Part shown: positions 44,572 to 53,035 of the stretch, in pieces
How positions within the stretch are numbered: the stretch's first letter is position 1
Layout: each line of letters begins with the position of its first letter
Assembly (NCBI GenBank): GCA_028285465.1
Contig: JANQPD010000046.1
Coordinates: 1-56,212 of the forward strand
Length of the DNA stretch: 56,212 bases
Direction of reading: 5' to 3'
Origin: Owenweeksia sp.
GTDB lineage: Bacteria; Bacteroidota; Bacteroidia; Flavobacteriales; Schleiferiaceae
The notes under the pieces: generated by a model
What the model was told of the DNA's origin: nothing
Database searches by the model: none
What the model saw: only the letters and a program-made list of their open reading frames with translations
Program-made: the position numbers and the translations under genes

Positions 44572-47500
44572 ATGAAAAGCTTAAAGAATGGACTACCTCA
44601 TGCAACCAATGACCGGCTAACAACCCCGGGTTCATTTATTTCCTATTCAGTCTTTACAAAGGACCGCCTTTTACAGGGTGCCCCAGGCACCTTACAAATG
44701 AACGGTATGGAAGGGCACCGAAGACCGGTGACCCTGATTAGGAAAATGTTTCTTGGTTGCCGGTCGCCCTTCTTGTGCTTGCTGTTTCTTCTGTTGATTT
44801 TATCCATTTTTGCTTCACCCCTCCTTGCCCAGCAGAATGTGGGCATTGGTACCGCCACACCCGATTCCAGTGCAGCGCTGGAAATAAAATCCATAGATAA
44901 AGGATTGCTCATCCCACGGATGAATGCCCAGGCCCGGCAAGGCATAGCCAATCCTGCCGAAGGGTTAATCGTATTCGATACTACCCACAACCTGTTTTTC
45001 TATTATGCCGATGGTACATGGAAAAAAATTTCCCCACCCATTCTATCTAGCCCTTCTCCTCCGCCCTTATACTTGAGGGATACCGATGGCGATACCAGGG
45101 TCTACGTAGAGAAAAACCAGGATGAAGACATCATCCGCTTCCAGGTAGATAGTACGGAAAAGATGGTGCTGGTACAAAATGCCAATGGCCTGGCCCGGCT
45201 CGAAATGCCCAACAACCAGTCTTCGGTGTTTATCGGCGATTCGGCCGGTAAAGCCAATAGCACAGGACACGGAAACACGTTTACAGGTTATCGGTCCGGG
45301 GAGAGCAATACCGATGGTTTTGAGAATACCTTTAGCGGCAACCAGGCGGGTAAGGCCAATACCGGGGGCGACCTCAACAGTTTTTACGGCAGCTATTCGG
45401 GGACAGCCAATACCGGGGGTATTCAGAATACCTTCAGCGGGGCTTATTCGGGTGTTTCCAACACTACGGGTAAGAGGAATACCTTTACCGGTTACCAGGC
45501 CGGTGAGAGCAATACCGGAGGCGACCTCAACAGTTTTTACGGCAGCTATTCAGGAGCTTCCAATACCGGGGGTATCCAGAATACCTTCAACGGGGCTTAT
45601 TCCGGTACTTCCAACTCCATGGGCAACGGGAATACCTTTAGCGGTTACCAATCGGGTGAATACAATACGGGGGGAGCGGAAAACACTTACGTAGGCTTCC
45701 GGGCCGGTTCGGCCGGTACCAGTGGGAACTACAATGTTCATGTGGGTGCCTGGGCCGGAGAGCAATCGACTGGTTCGGGCAATGTCTTTGTGGGCTATGA
45801 GGCGGGGCAAAATGAAACGGGCTCCAACAAACTCTATATCGAAAACTCCAGTGCAGACTCTTCCAATGCCCTGATCTATGGAGAATTTGATAACGATATA
45901 TTAGTGCTCAATGCCTCCGTGGGCATAGGCACTACCACACCCGATCCAAGTGCGGCATTGGAAATGAAGTCTACGAACAAAGGCCTGCTCATACCCCGCA
46001 TGGATTCCACGGCCAGGAAAAGCATCCCCAGCCCCGCCGAGGGGCTTATGGTATTCGACAGCACGGCCCGGGCCTTTTATTACTATGCCCAATCCTCCTG
46101 GACGCAAATCGGAACCTCCTCCTACCTGCTGGCCGATGCGGATAATGATACCAAAATACAGCTGGAGAAAAACCCGGATGAGGACATCATCCGCTTTAGC
46201 CTGGCCGGCACGGAGAAAATGGTGCTGATCCAGAATGACTTCGCAGTGGCCCGCCTGGAGATGCCGGGCAATGGAGGATCGGTCTTTATCGGGGATGGTG
46301 CCGGGGATAAAGACGATGGCACCAATAACGGTAATGTGGCGATAGGCTACCAGGCAGGTTTGAACAATAGTTCAGGAAATGAAAATACCTTTACCGGTTA
46401 CCGGGCCGGCCGGGAGAATACTATGGGTATCCGGAATACCTTTACCGGTTCCCAGGCCGGACAGAGCAATACCATCGGTATCCGGAATACCTTTACCGGT
46501 AATTATGCCGGGCAGGCCAACAGCCTGGGCAACGAAAATACCTTTACCGGAAACTGGGCCGGTGCTAATAATACCTCGGGTAATAACAACACTTTTTACG
46601 GGGCCACTACCGGTCATAACAATACCACCGGGGAACTGAACACCTTTATCGGTCAAGGGGCAGGGGTGCTTAACGAGGATGGAGACCAAAATGTGTATGT
46701 AGGGGCATCCGCAGGGAGATTATCCGGTACCAACAGCTCCGGTAATGTTTTTCTCGGTTTCCGCGCCGGGTTCCATGAACAAGGCTCTAATAAGCTCTAT
46801 ATCGAGAATTCTGACGCGGATTCATCTATGGCCCTTATTTACGGAGAGTTCGACAAAAACCTCCTGGCGCTCAATGCCTCCGTGGGCATTGGCACCAACG
46901 CACCTCATGCCAGTGCCGCCCTGGATATAACAGCTTCAGGCCGGGGCCTGCTCATACCCCGTATGGATTCCACGGCCAGGAAAAACATCCCCAGTCCCGC
47001 CGGGGGGCTCATGGTGTTCGACACTACGGCCCAGGCCTTTTATTACTATGCCCAATCCTCCTGGACGCAAATCGGAACTTCCTCCTACCTGCTGGCCGAT
47101 GCAGATGATGATACCAAAATACAGCTGGAGAAAAACCCGGATGAGGATATCATCCGCTTTAGCCTGGGCGGCACGGAAAAGATGATCCTCCGGCAAAATA
47201 CCAACGGACTAGCCCGCCTGGAAATGCCGAACAACCAGTCTTCCCTCTTTATCGGCAGCAATACGGGCCGCAATGCCACTCTCCCTTCCGAATTTAATGT
47301 GGTGCTGGGTCATCATGCGGCATACAACGGCATCAACGGATCTGCCAATACCATTGTAGGTGCTTTTGCGGGCGATAGCACCACCAGTGGCGAGGAAAAC
47401 ACCTTTATGGGCTATTATGCAGGAAATGATAATACCGCAGGGGACTACAATACTTTTTGTGGTAGCTCAGCGGGGTTTCAGAACCGTACAGGTTCCCATA

Positions 47501-48372
47501 ATGTGTACGTAGGCCACTATGCCGGGGCAAACAATCCCGGTGGTTCCGGCAATGTGTGCATTGGAAACGAGGCCGGGCGAAGCGAAACCGGCTCCAACCG
47601 GCTCTACATCGAAAACTCCAATGCCGATGCTGCCAATGCCCTTATTTACGGGGAGTTCGATAACAATATACTCGTATTCAACACCCCCAACGGATACATG
47701 GAAATACAGGGTGCTGCTGCCGACGCTAAAATGAAGTTTGGCGGAAACGGAGGGGATATACACCATATCTCTTCTGCTACTGCCATGGTTTTTAATTCCG
47801 ACAATACCGGAAAAGCAAGCCAGGACCCCCTCTTTGTCTTCCGGGCCACGGATTATAGCAACCTGTCTAACTACACGAATCTCATGACTATTCAGAACAA
47901 CGGTCGCGTGGGCATAGGAAATGTTATAAACCCTAACGCAAGACTTCATGTAGACGCTGATGCCGCCAAACCGGGGGGCGGTAGCTGGACCTCTCTATCC
48001 GATCGCAGGTTCAAGCAAAACATCCACCCCTATACCGATGGCCTCGATAAGGTATTGGCCATCCGGCCGGTTAGCTACCGCTACAACAAAGCCTCCGGCT
48101 ACGGTACCGAAACGGAATACGTGGGGGTGATCGCGCAGGAACTGCAGGAAGTGGCCCCCTATATGGTGAGCAGCTACCAAAGGGAAGGTACCGAGTACCT
48201 GAACGTAGACAATTCCGCCATGCTCTATATGCTCATCAATGCCGTGCAGGAGCAGCAGGCCATTATAACCAGGCAGCAGGCCGAGCGCAAACAACTGTTG
48301 GAACGCATGGCGATACTGGAGACGCAAATGGAGGCCCAGATGCAGGCCCAAAGGCAACACCAAACCGAATAA
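44572..48372 (+). CDS. Large NVGIG repeat fibre with S74 auto-processing domain
   Basis: 1266 residues. The hydrophobic signal core lies at about 60-82, so the ATG at 44572 gives an unusually long n-region; an ATG at 44698 would give a shorter one. Three NVGIG modules (V90, V450, V771) each start a head followed by tandem 17-residue repeats of type NTFxGxxxGxxNTxGxx and a 'GSN(K/R)LYIEN...ALIYGEFDN' spacer. The C-terminal domain has S1143-D-R-R-F-K1148, the intact Ser for autocatalytic cleavage of S74 endosialidase chaperones, then a coiled coil (about 1220-1266). Phage tail-fibre proteins use this domain to trimerise. Here it probably assembles a trimeric cell-surface fibre. No T9SS signal is seen. 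Confidence 0.85.
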   Translation: MKSLKNGLPHATNDRLTTPGSFISYSVFTKDRLLQGAPGTLQMNGMEGHRRPVTLIRKMFLGCRSPFLCLLFLLLILSIFASPLLAQQNVGIGTATPDSSAALEIKSIDKGLLIPRMNAQARQGIANPAEGLIVFDTTHNLFFYYADGTWKKISPPILSSPSPPPLYLRDTDGDTRVYVEKNQDEDIIRFQVDSTEKMVLVQNANGLARLEMPNNQSSVFIGDSAGKANSTGHGNTFTGYRSGESNTDGFENTFSGNQAGKANTGGDLNSFYGSYSGTANTGGIQNTFSGAYSGVSNTTGKRNTFTGYQAGESNTGGDLNSFYGSYSGASNTGGIQNTFNGAYSGTSNSMGNGNTFSGYQSGEYNTGGAENTYVGFRAGSAGTSGNYNVHVGAWAGEQSTGSGNVFVGYEAGQNETGSNKLYIENSSADSSNALIYGEFDNDILVLNASVGIGTTTPDPSAALEMKSTNKGLLIPRMDSTARKSIPSPAEGLMVFDSTARAFYYYAQSSWTQIGTSSYLLADADNDTKIQLEKNPDEDIIRFSLAGTEKMVLIQNDFAVARLEMPGNGGSVFIGDGAGDKDDGTNNGNVAIGYQAGLNNSSGNENTFTGYRAGRENTMGIRNTFTGSQAGQSNTIGIRNTFTGNYAGQANSLGNENTFTGNWAGANNTSGNNNTFYGATTGHNNTTGELNTFIGQGAGVLNEDGDQNVYVGASAGRLSGTNSSGNVFLGFRAGFHEQGSNKLYIENSDADSSMALIYGEFDKNLLALNASVGIGTNAPHASAALDITASGRGLLIPRMDSTARKNIPSPAGGLMVFDTTAQAFYYYAQSSWTQIGTSSYLLADADDDTKIQLEKNPDEDIIRFSLGGTEKMILRQNTNGLARLEMPNNQSSLFIGSNTGRNATLPSEFNVVLGHHAAYNGINGSANTIVGAFAGDSTTSGEENTFMGYYAGNDNTAGDYNTFCGSSAGFQNRTGSHNVYVGHYAGANNPGGSGNVCIGNEAGRSETGSNRLYIENSNADAANALIYGEFDNNILVFNTPNGYMEIQGAAADAKMKFGGNGGDIHHISSATAMVFNSDNTGKASQDPLFVFRATDYSNLSNYTNLMTIQNNGRVGIGNVINPNARLHVDADAAKPGGGSWTSLSDRRFKQNIHPYTDGLDKVLAIRPVSYRYNKASGYGTETEYVGVIAQELQEVAPYMVSSYQREGTEYLNVDNSAMLYMLINAVQEQQAIITRQQAERKQLLERMAILETQMEAQMQAQRQHQTE
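45274..45835 (+). repeat. 51-bp tandem coding repeat, block 1
   Basis: About eleven 17-codon units of the fibre gene, consensus NTFxGxxxGxxNTxGxx, from residue 235. A two-unit segment ('GGDLNSFYGSYSG' plus 'NTGGIQNTF') occurs twice, 153 bp apart, showing recent internal duplication. Further blocks lie at about 46384-46790 and 47265-47615. Confidence 0.85.
45987..46221 (+). repeat. 235-bp direct repeat, copy 1
   Basis: Nearly identical to 46950-47184, offset 963 bp. It encodes the module 'LLIPRMDSTARK.IPSPA.GLMVFD.TA.AFYYYAQSSW' and the following 'DEDIIRFSL' segment. Confidence 0.85.
46950..47184 (+). repeat. 235-bp direct repeat, copy 2
   Basis: Second copy of the module at 45987-46221. High DNA identity, including third codon positions, indicates recent duplication or gene conversion within the fibre gene. 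Confidence 0.85.
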
Positions 48373-48373
48373 G

Positions 48374-48667
48374 ATGGTACGTTCAAAACAGCAACCTCCT
48401 GGCAGCCACCGGCTGCACAGCAGCACCAGGCCTGTAAACATCCATACACAGCCGGGCCTGATCCTTTCCATACTGCTGCTTGCGCTGGCCACCACATTCC
48501 CCTTGGCGGTCCGGGAAAATACCAGACCGGCCTGGACGGACTACGCCTACCCTGCGGAACCGCCCGGCAAAAAGGACCGGTCTGTACCGCATACCCGGGC
48601 CGGGAGCCGGCAGGATTTGCCTACAGCATGGTGGTTCTGTATGTATTGCAGCATAGCCCATCTATAA
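48374..48667 (+). CDS. Hypothetical small membrane protein
   Basis: 97 residues; the ATG follows the fibre stop codon by one base, which would allow coupled translation. One hydrophobic segment (about 29-47, 'LILSILLLALATTFPLAV') follows a basic N-terminus rich in Ser/Pro/His. The remainder is Pro/Arg-rich without recognisable domains. The reading frame could be chance, since the C-terminal half has no protein-like pattern. If not a gene, the 317 bp up to 48689 is untranslated. Confidence 0.35.
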   Translation: MVRSKQQPPGSHRLHSSTRPVNIHTQPGLILSILLLALATTFPLAVRENTRPAWTDYAYPAEPPGKKDRSVPHTRAGSRQDLPTAWWFCMYCSIAHL

Positions 48668-48689
48668 AGAAGATCAACGCATTTAAAAA

Positions 48690-48899
48690 ATGAAAAAAAA
48701 CCATTTCGAAGCACGAAAGGATGCACACCTTTCTTTAAATACCTACACAGAGCCCGCTTTGCGTATCCGGCTGGCAGCCCTGCTGTTTACCCTTTGGGCA
48801 CCCCCCCTGCTGGCCCGGCAAAGCGTACAACAGCATATGAACGAACGCCTTAAAGCCCTCGAAAATCTTTTGAACAACCAATACCAGTACAAACCATAA
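48690..48899 (+). CDS. Small secreted protein, short helix
   Basis: 69 residues. A basic N-terminus of about 27 residues, a hydrophobic segment (28-42, 'LAALLFTLWAPPLLA') and a mature tail 'RQSVQQHMNERLKALENLLNN' that looks like a short amphipathic helix. The long n-region followed by 'PPLLAxQ' resembles the signal peptides of the neighbouring fibre proteins ('PPLLAQQ', 'SPLLAQQ'). It might be a remnant of a fibre gene start or a genuine small partner. The gene is 34 bp before the next CDS. Confidence 0.5.
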   Translation: MKKNHFEARKDAHLSLNTYTEPALRIRLAALLFTLWAPPLLARQSVQQHMNERLKALENLLNNQYQYKP

Positions 48900-48933
48900 A
48901 AACAGAAGATCACCATGTAAAAAATCTATTCCC

Positions 48934-50556
48934 ATGAAAACCAAGGTCATTACATTCGGAAAACTCTTTGGAAAGGTCCTGCTTGCAGGGCTTTTGCTCA
49001 GCAGCCTGCTCAACGCCCAGGTAACCGCCACCGGCTTATCCATACAGCAGGGCGCTACCTTTTATGCCGGCAACGGCCTGTACATCAATAATAATGGGGG
49101 CGACAGCCTCATCGTAAACGGCACCCTGGTGGTGGAAGACAGCCTGGTGGTCAGCAATCCTGCCTTAAGCAAGATAGAAGGCAAGCTGGTGCTCTCCGGC
49201 AACGATACCTTGCTCGTAAAGGCCGGTGGGCTTCGGGTGGATACCCTGCAGATCTCCGCAGGTGACGACAAAGCCTGTCTTTCCCAGAACATAGCCGTAA
49301 ACCACCAGCTCCGCTTTAGCAGCGGCAACCTCTACCTCAACGGCCATAAACTGGCGCTGGGTCCCAATGCGGCCATCACCTTTGACGGCGGCCATACTAC
49401 TACTGTGCCCATAGTGGCCAACAACCGGAGCGAGGTAGTGCTGGAAGACTTCACCGGCAACCTCAACATCCCATTCGGCTATGGCAACCAATACCGCAAT
49501 GCCATAACCCTGAACAATACCGGGGCGGCCGATACTTTTTCCGTATCGGTGATGCCCAATGTATTGGACAACGGCCTGAGCGGGAATGCCATCACCCAAG
49601 ATGTGGTGCAGGTGTCCTGGATGATAGACGATGCAGCCAATGCGCCCTACGACCTGTCTTTGATCCTGCACTGGCATACCGCACAGGAAGGGAACGGCTT
49701 TAACAGCACTAAAGCCGGGGTAGCTTACTTTGAAAACAACGACTGGGACCTGAACGGAGGCCATCTCACCCATATTGATAACGATGCCATACAAACCAAG
49801 AGCCTTACCAACATAGAAAACCTGGTGCTAACGGTGGCCGATGCCAGTAGCTCCCTAATGGATGCCTTTAACCTGGCAATAAATGTGTTTTTGCAGGGGC
49901 CCTACAACAGCAGTAACGGCACCATGTCTGCCAGCCTCAACGGCCTGTTGCCTGATTCCGCCAGCAATCCACAGGCGTATGGCGCACCCCCATACAGCTA
50001 TACGGGGCTTGAGAATCTGGGCGGGACCGGGCCGCCCGATGCCTTTGTAGTAGACTGGGTGCTGGTGGAACTCCGCCAGGCTCCCTCAGCCACACAGGCC
50101 ACTTCCGCCACTACTCTGCTGACCATGGCGGGGCTGTTGCTCGATAACGGTGAAGTAATTGCTGCCTATGGCAGTGGTGACCTGAACACAGGAGAGATCA
50201 ACATTACCGACAACCTCTACCTGGTGGTACGCCACCGCAACCATGCCGATGTGATGAGTGCTGTGCCCCTCACCAGGATAAACGGAACATACTCTTACGA
50301 TTTTACCACGGCCGTCAATAAGGCCTATGGCAGCGGTTTAATCCAATTGGCAAGCGGGGTTTGGGGAATGCATGCCGGGGATTCCGATGGCAACAACGAC
50401 ATCAATTCCAATGACCGGAATACCTATTGGAGGGTCGATAACGGCACTACCGGTACCTATAGCCGGTCGGACTGCAACATGGATGGTGATGTGAACGCGG
50501 TAGACCGGAATGCCTATTGGAGAACCAACAACGGCCTGGTAATCTCCCTACCCTAA
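48934..50556 (+). CDS. Secreted protein with dockerin-like C-terminal calcium loops
   Basis: 540 residues with a signal peptide (about 1-29). Residues 30-165 form a beta-strand-rich repeat region, then a beta-sandwich (about 165-310). Residues about 315-475 carry the pattern 'INVFLQGPYN...LP...YGAPPYSYTG.E....VDWVLVELR' and 'LYLVVRHRNHADVMSAVPL', seen in many Bacteroidota surface proteins. The end has two EF-hand-like loops, D483-S-D-G-N-N-D-I-N-S-N-D494 and D513-C-N-M-D-G-D-V-N-A-V-D524, each followed by R-N-x-Y-W-R. Two such loops 30 residues apart are the layout of type I dockerins. No T9SS domain follows, so the protein may rely on another partner for anchoring. Confidence 0.82.
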   Translation: MKTKVITFGKLFGKVLLAGLLLSSLLNAQVTATGLSIQQGATFYAGNGLYINNNGGDSLIVNGTLVVEDSLVVSNPALSKIEGKLVLSGNDTLLVKAGGLRVDTLQISAGDDKACLSQNIAVNHQLRFSSGNLYLNGHKLALGPNAAITFDGGHTTTVPIVANNRSEVVLEDFTGNLNIPFGYGNQYRNAITLNNTGAADTFSVSVMPNVLDNGLSGNAITQDVVQVSWMIDDAANAPYDLSLILHWHTAQEGNGFNSTKAGVAYFENNDWDLNGGHLTHIDNDAIQTKSLTNIENLVLTVADASSSLMDAFNLAINVFLQGPYNSSNGTMSASLNGLLPDSASNPQAYGAPPYSYTGLENLGGTGPPDAFVVDWVLVELRQAPSATQATSATTLLTMAGLLLDNGEVIAAYGSGDLNTGEINITDNLYLVVRHRNHADVMSAVPLTRINGTYSYDFTTAVNKAYGSGLIQLASGVWGMHAGDSDGNNDINSNDRNTYWRVDNGTTGTYSRSDCNMDGDVNAVDRNAYWRTNNGLVISLP

Positions 50557-50613
50557 ACCCATAAAAAACAGAAGCACGAATCAATTGAAAACACCACTAA
50601 ACGAACGTTTGAC

Positions 50614-52752
50614 ATGAAAAAGACACTTACATATCTAATCATCCTGGCCTGTACGCTGCCTTTTTTGGCCACTGCACAGACCAATTACGACCTCAATTTT
50701 GCCGTAACCCAGAACGATATGACCAATGGCGGAACCTACAGCGTTAAAGTCCAGATCCGCTCTGCGGGAGGGGTGGGTTCCTTTAAACTGGGATCTTCCA
50801 ATTTGCGCTTTAACTACAACCCTGCGGCTTTAAGCTTTTCCAGCATATCGCCCATTACCTTTTCTAACCAGCCTTTTTACCAGGACATGACCTCCACCGG
50901 TTCGAGCAACGGCTTTATCTCGTTAAACATTGAACTCGGCTTCCCCGGTTTTGGTACTACCATATCCTCGTCCTGGGTGGATGTAGCCACGGTACATTTT
51001 ACCATTACCGACCATACCCGGGCTACGAGATTTGCGTTCAGACCTTTAGACAACGGGACGGGCAACAGCGTAGCTTTTCTCGATGATGAGGCCACCCTTT
51101 TGGGAACGGCCGGGGCCACCTGGGATGCCGTTACCTGGAACGGCAGTAGCTGGTCGCAGGGCAATGGTACCAACGGGGCCCCGGATGCCACGGACGGGGC
51201 CAAGGAACTGATTATAGCTTCCGGTACGGCTTCCATTAACGATGAAGTGCATTGCGATAGCCTGGCCATTGCGAACGGGGCTACCTTAAACCTGAATACA
51301 TCTGTTTCCAACCAGGGCAAACTCCGGGTGCTTTCCGATCAAAGTGCGGTAAACGGCTCTTTTAATGTGCATGCCAGTGCCGATGGTTATGCCCAATACA
51401 TCGGCCCGGCCGCTCCGCTGGTTGTTGAGCAATACGTAGGCAATACCGATGGTTGGCGACACCTGGGTATACCGGTAAGCGGGGCGCTGGGGGCAGTGGT
51501 TTCCCTGGGTGGGGCACCTATGCACTACGCCACAGACCCCGCTGGCCCAAACCTCTACATCTTTGAAACGGTAGACTTTAGCTGGGAGCCTGTGCCCAAT
51601 GCCTCTACGGATGTCGGCCTCAAGGGCTTTATTGCCCATACGGGGGGAACGCATTTCCCCGTGGCCAATGGCCTGATCAGCTTTACGGGTACCTCCAAAG
51701 CCGGGAACCTGGGCATCAGCTACAACTTTGCCTCTTCCCCGGTGCAGGACACCAATTTTGACGGCTGGAACCTGGTGGCCAACCCTTATCCCTGTAACAT
51801 TGATTTTAATACCCTGGACGACCAGAATGGCGGGGTATTCAATTCCTACTCGGTGTGGGACCCCCAAAACAATCGGTACGATAGCTGGAACGGCAGCGTG
51901 GGCACCCATAACGGCCAGCGCTATATCGCCCCCGGGCAGGGCTTCTGGCTAAAATCGGCCGGAAGCCATGGCATAAGCTTCGACTTTACCAATGCAGACC
52001 GAACCTTTGACGGGGGCAGCGTGTTTGTTGGCGCTTTCAAAACCACGACTGCCTCCGTCCCGGTCATTCGCCTGAGCGCTTCCAACTCTACGGGCAGTAG
52101 CGATGAAACCGTGATCTACTTCCCCCAGGGCAGTACCCCTGCCTTTGACCAGCCAAGCGGGGATGCCTTTAAGCCCTGGAATCCAGGGGGCATCAATATA
52201 TTCAGTTATCCAAAGGGGTCCGGGGAACAACTGGCCATCAACGCCTATGGCCATTTTGACCCCACGGCGGTGATCCCGGTAGGTTTTGACGGGGATACCA
52301 CGGCAGGGGTAACGCACACCATAAGCCTGAACACAGATGAACTGGACTCGGCCTGGGGAACCGTATACCTGGAAGACCTGCGCTTAAACCGCGTGCATGA
52401 GCTCAACAGTGGCCCCTACACCTTTGCCCCCTCCCCCCTGGCGGATATACACCGCTTTAACGTACGCTTTACCAACACTACGGTGGGTATGGATAATCCC
52501 ATACGCATAGCCTCGGACATCTATGCCTATACCCGGGAAGACATGATCCACCTGGTATTTGTAAACCCCGTGGAAGCACAGGCCGATGTAAGGCTGTACG
52601 CCATGTCGGGGCAACTGGTGCACGAAGGCCTGCAGGTAGCAACGGCCGCTCCTTACGCCATCCCGGCCCACGGCCTGGCCAGGGGGCTCTATGCCCTTAA
52701 GGTAGGCGCCAAAGGCAAGCCGGCCCAAAGCCTCAAAGTAATCATTCACTAA
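50614..52752 (+). CDS. T9SS surface protein with cohesin-like N-terminal domain
   Basis: 712 residues. After the signal peptide (about 1-22) comes a cohesin-fold-like domain (about 23-170: 'VKVQIRSAGGVGSFKLGSSNLRFNYNPAALSF', then 'WVDVATVHFTITD'). A 'TWNGSSWSQGNGTNGAPD' beta domain follows (about 170-270), then a long beta-rich stretch with 'GWNLVANPYPCNIDF' and 'YIAPGQGFWLKSAG' (about 380-450). The end is a type A sorting domain (about 630-712), with 'GQLVHEGLQ' and 'GLYALKV'. It is probably exported and attached by the T9SS. The pairing of cohesin-like here and dockerin-like in the preceding gene is notable. Confidence 0.85.
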   Translation: MKKTLTYLIILACTLPFLATAQTNYDLNFAVTQNDMTNGGTYSVKVQIRSAGGVGSFKLGSSNLRFNYNPAALSFSSISPITFSNQPFYQDMTSTGSSNGFISLNIELGFPGFGTTISSSWVDVATVHFTITDHTRATRFAFRPLDNGTGNSVAFLDDEATLLGTAGATWDAVTWNGSSWSQGNGTNGAPDATDGAKELIIASGTASINDEVHCDSLAIANGATLNLNTSVSNQGKLRVLSDQSAVNGSFNVHASADGYAQYIGPAAPLVVEQYVGNTDGWRHLGIPVSGALGAVVSLGGAPMHYATDPAGPNLYIFETVDFSWEPVPNASTDVGLKGFIAHTGGTHFPVANGLISFTGTSKAGNLGISYNFASSPVQDTNFDGWNLVANPYPCNIDFNTLDDQNGGVFNSYSVWDPQNNRYDSWNGSVGTHNGQRYIAPGQGFWLKSAGSHGISFDFTNADRTFDGGSVFVGAFKTTTASVPVIRLSASNSTGSSDETVIYFPQGSTPAFDQPSGDAFKPWNPGGINIFSYPKGSGEQLAINAYGHFDPTAVIPVGFDGDTTAGVTHTISLNTDELDSAWGTVYLEDLRLNRVHELNSGPYTFAPSPLADIHRFNVRFTNTTVGMDNPIRIASDIYAYTREDMIHLVFVNPVEAQADVRLYAMSGQLVHEGLQVATAAPYAIPAHGLARGLYALKVGAKGKPAQSLKVIIH

Positions 52753-52775
52753 TCTTAAAAAATAAATAAACCCAG

Positions 52776-52967
52776 ATGAAACGATCCACAAACCTTTTAA
52801 GAATAAGCCTGAGCTGTGCCTTGCTGGTAGGGAGCATGGGCCTGCTTATGGCCCAACCGGCCAACCCTACCAGCCCCACCCCCTTTGGCTTTGTAGAGCT
52901 GCTGATAGGCGCCGGTGCCCTGTACGGGGGAAAGAAAGCATATGACCAACGGAAAAAGAAAGACTAA
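52776..52967 (+). CDS. Mini-protein: signal peptide plus FGFVELL hydrophobic/basic tail
   Basis: 63 residues. A signal peptide (about 1-26, ending 'LLMA') is followed by a Pro/Thr linker, the segment FGFVELLIGAGALYGGKK and a basic end 'AYDQRKKKD'. Nothing else is present. This motif-hydrophobic-basic order is that of C-terminal protein-sorting signals such as PEP-CTERM; small Bacteroidota proteins with a PID-CTERM tail have a similar layout, though the PID residues are absent here. The gene lies 23 bp after a T9SS gene and has a near-identical twin at 55343. Confidence 0.82.
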   Translation: MKRSTNLLRISLSCALLVGSMGLLMAQPANPTSPTPFGFVELLIGAGALYGGKKAYDQRKKKD

Positions 52968-53035
52968 AAACAACCCCTGCCTTGGCGGGGGCTTCACTAA
53001 AAAAACCATAACAATAACAACAAAATCTTTTATCT

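Noticed and set aside
45274..47615. CRISPR array from regular 51-bp repeats
   Set aside because: The repeats are in frame, degenerate at the DNA level, lack spacers and encode a continuous protein.
44572..48372. Prophage tail-fibre gene
   Set aside because: The S74 domain is phage-like, but no other phage gene is nearby and the protein has a bacterial signal peptide and NVGIG modules typical of Bacteroidota surface proteins.
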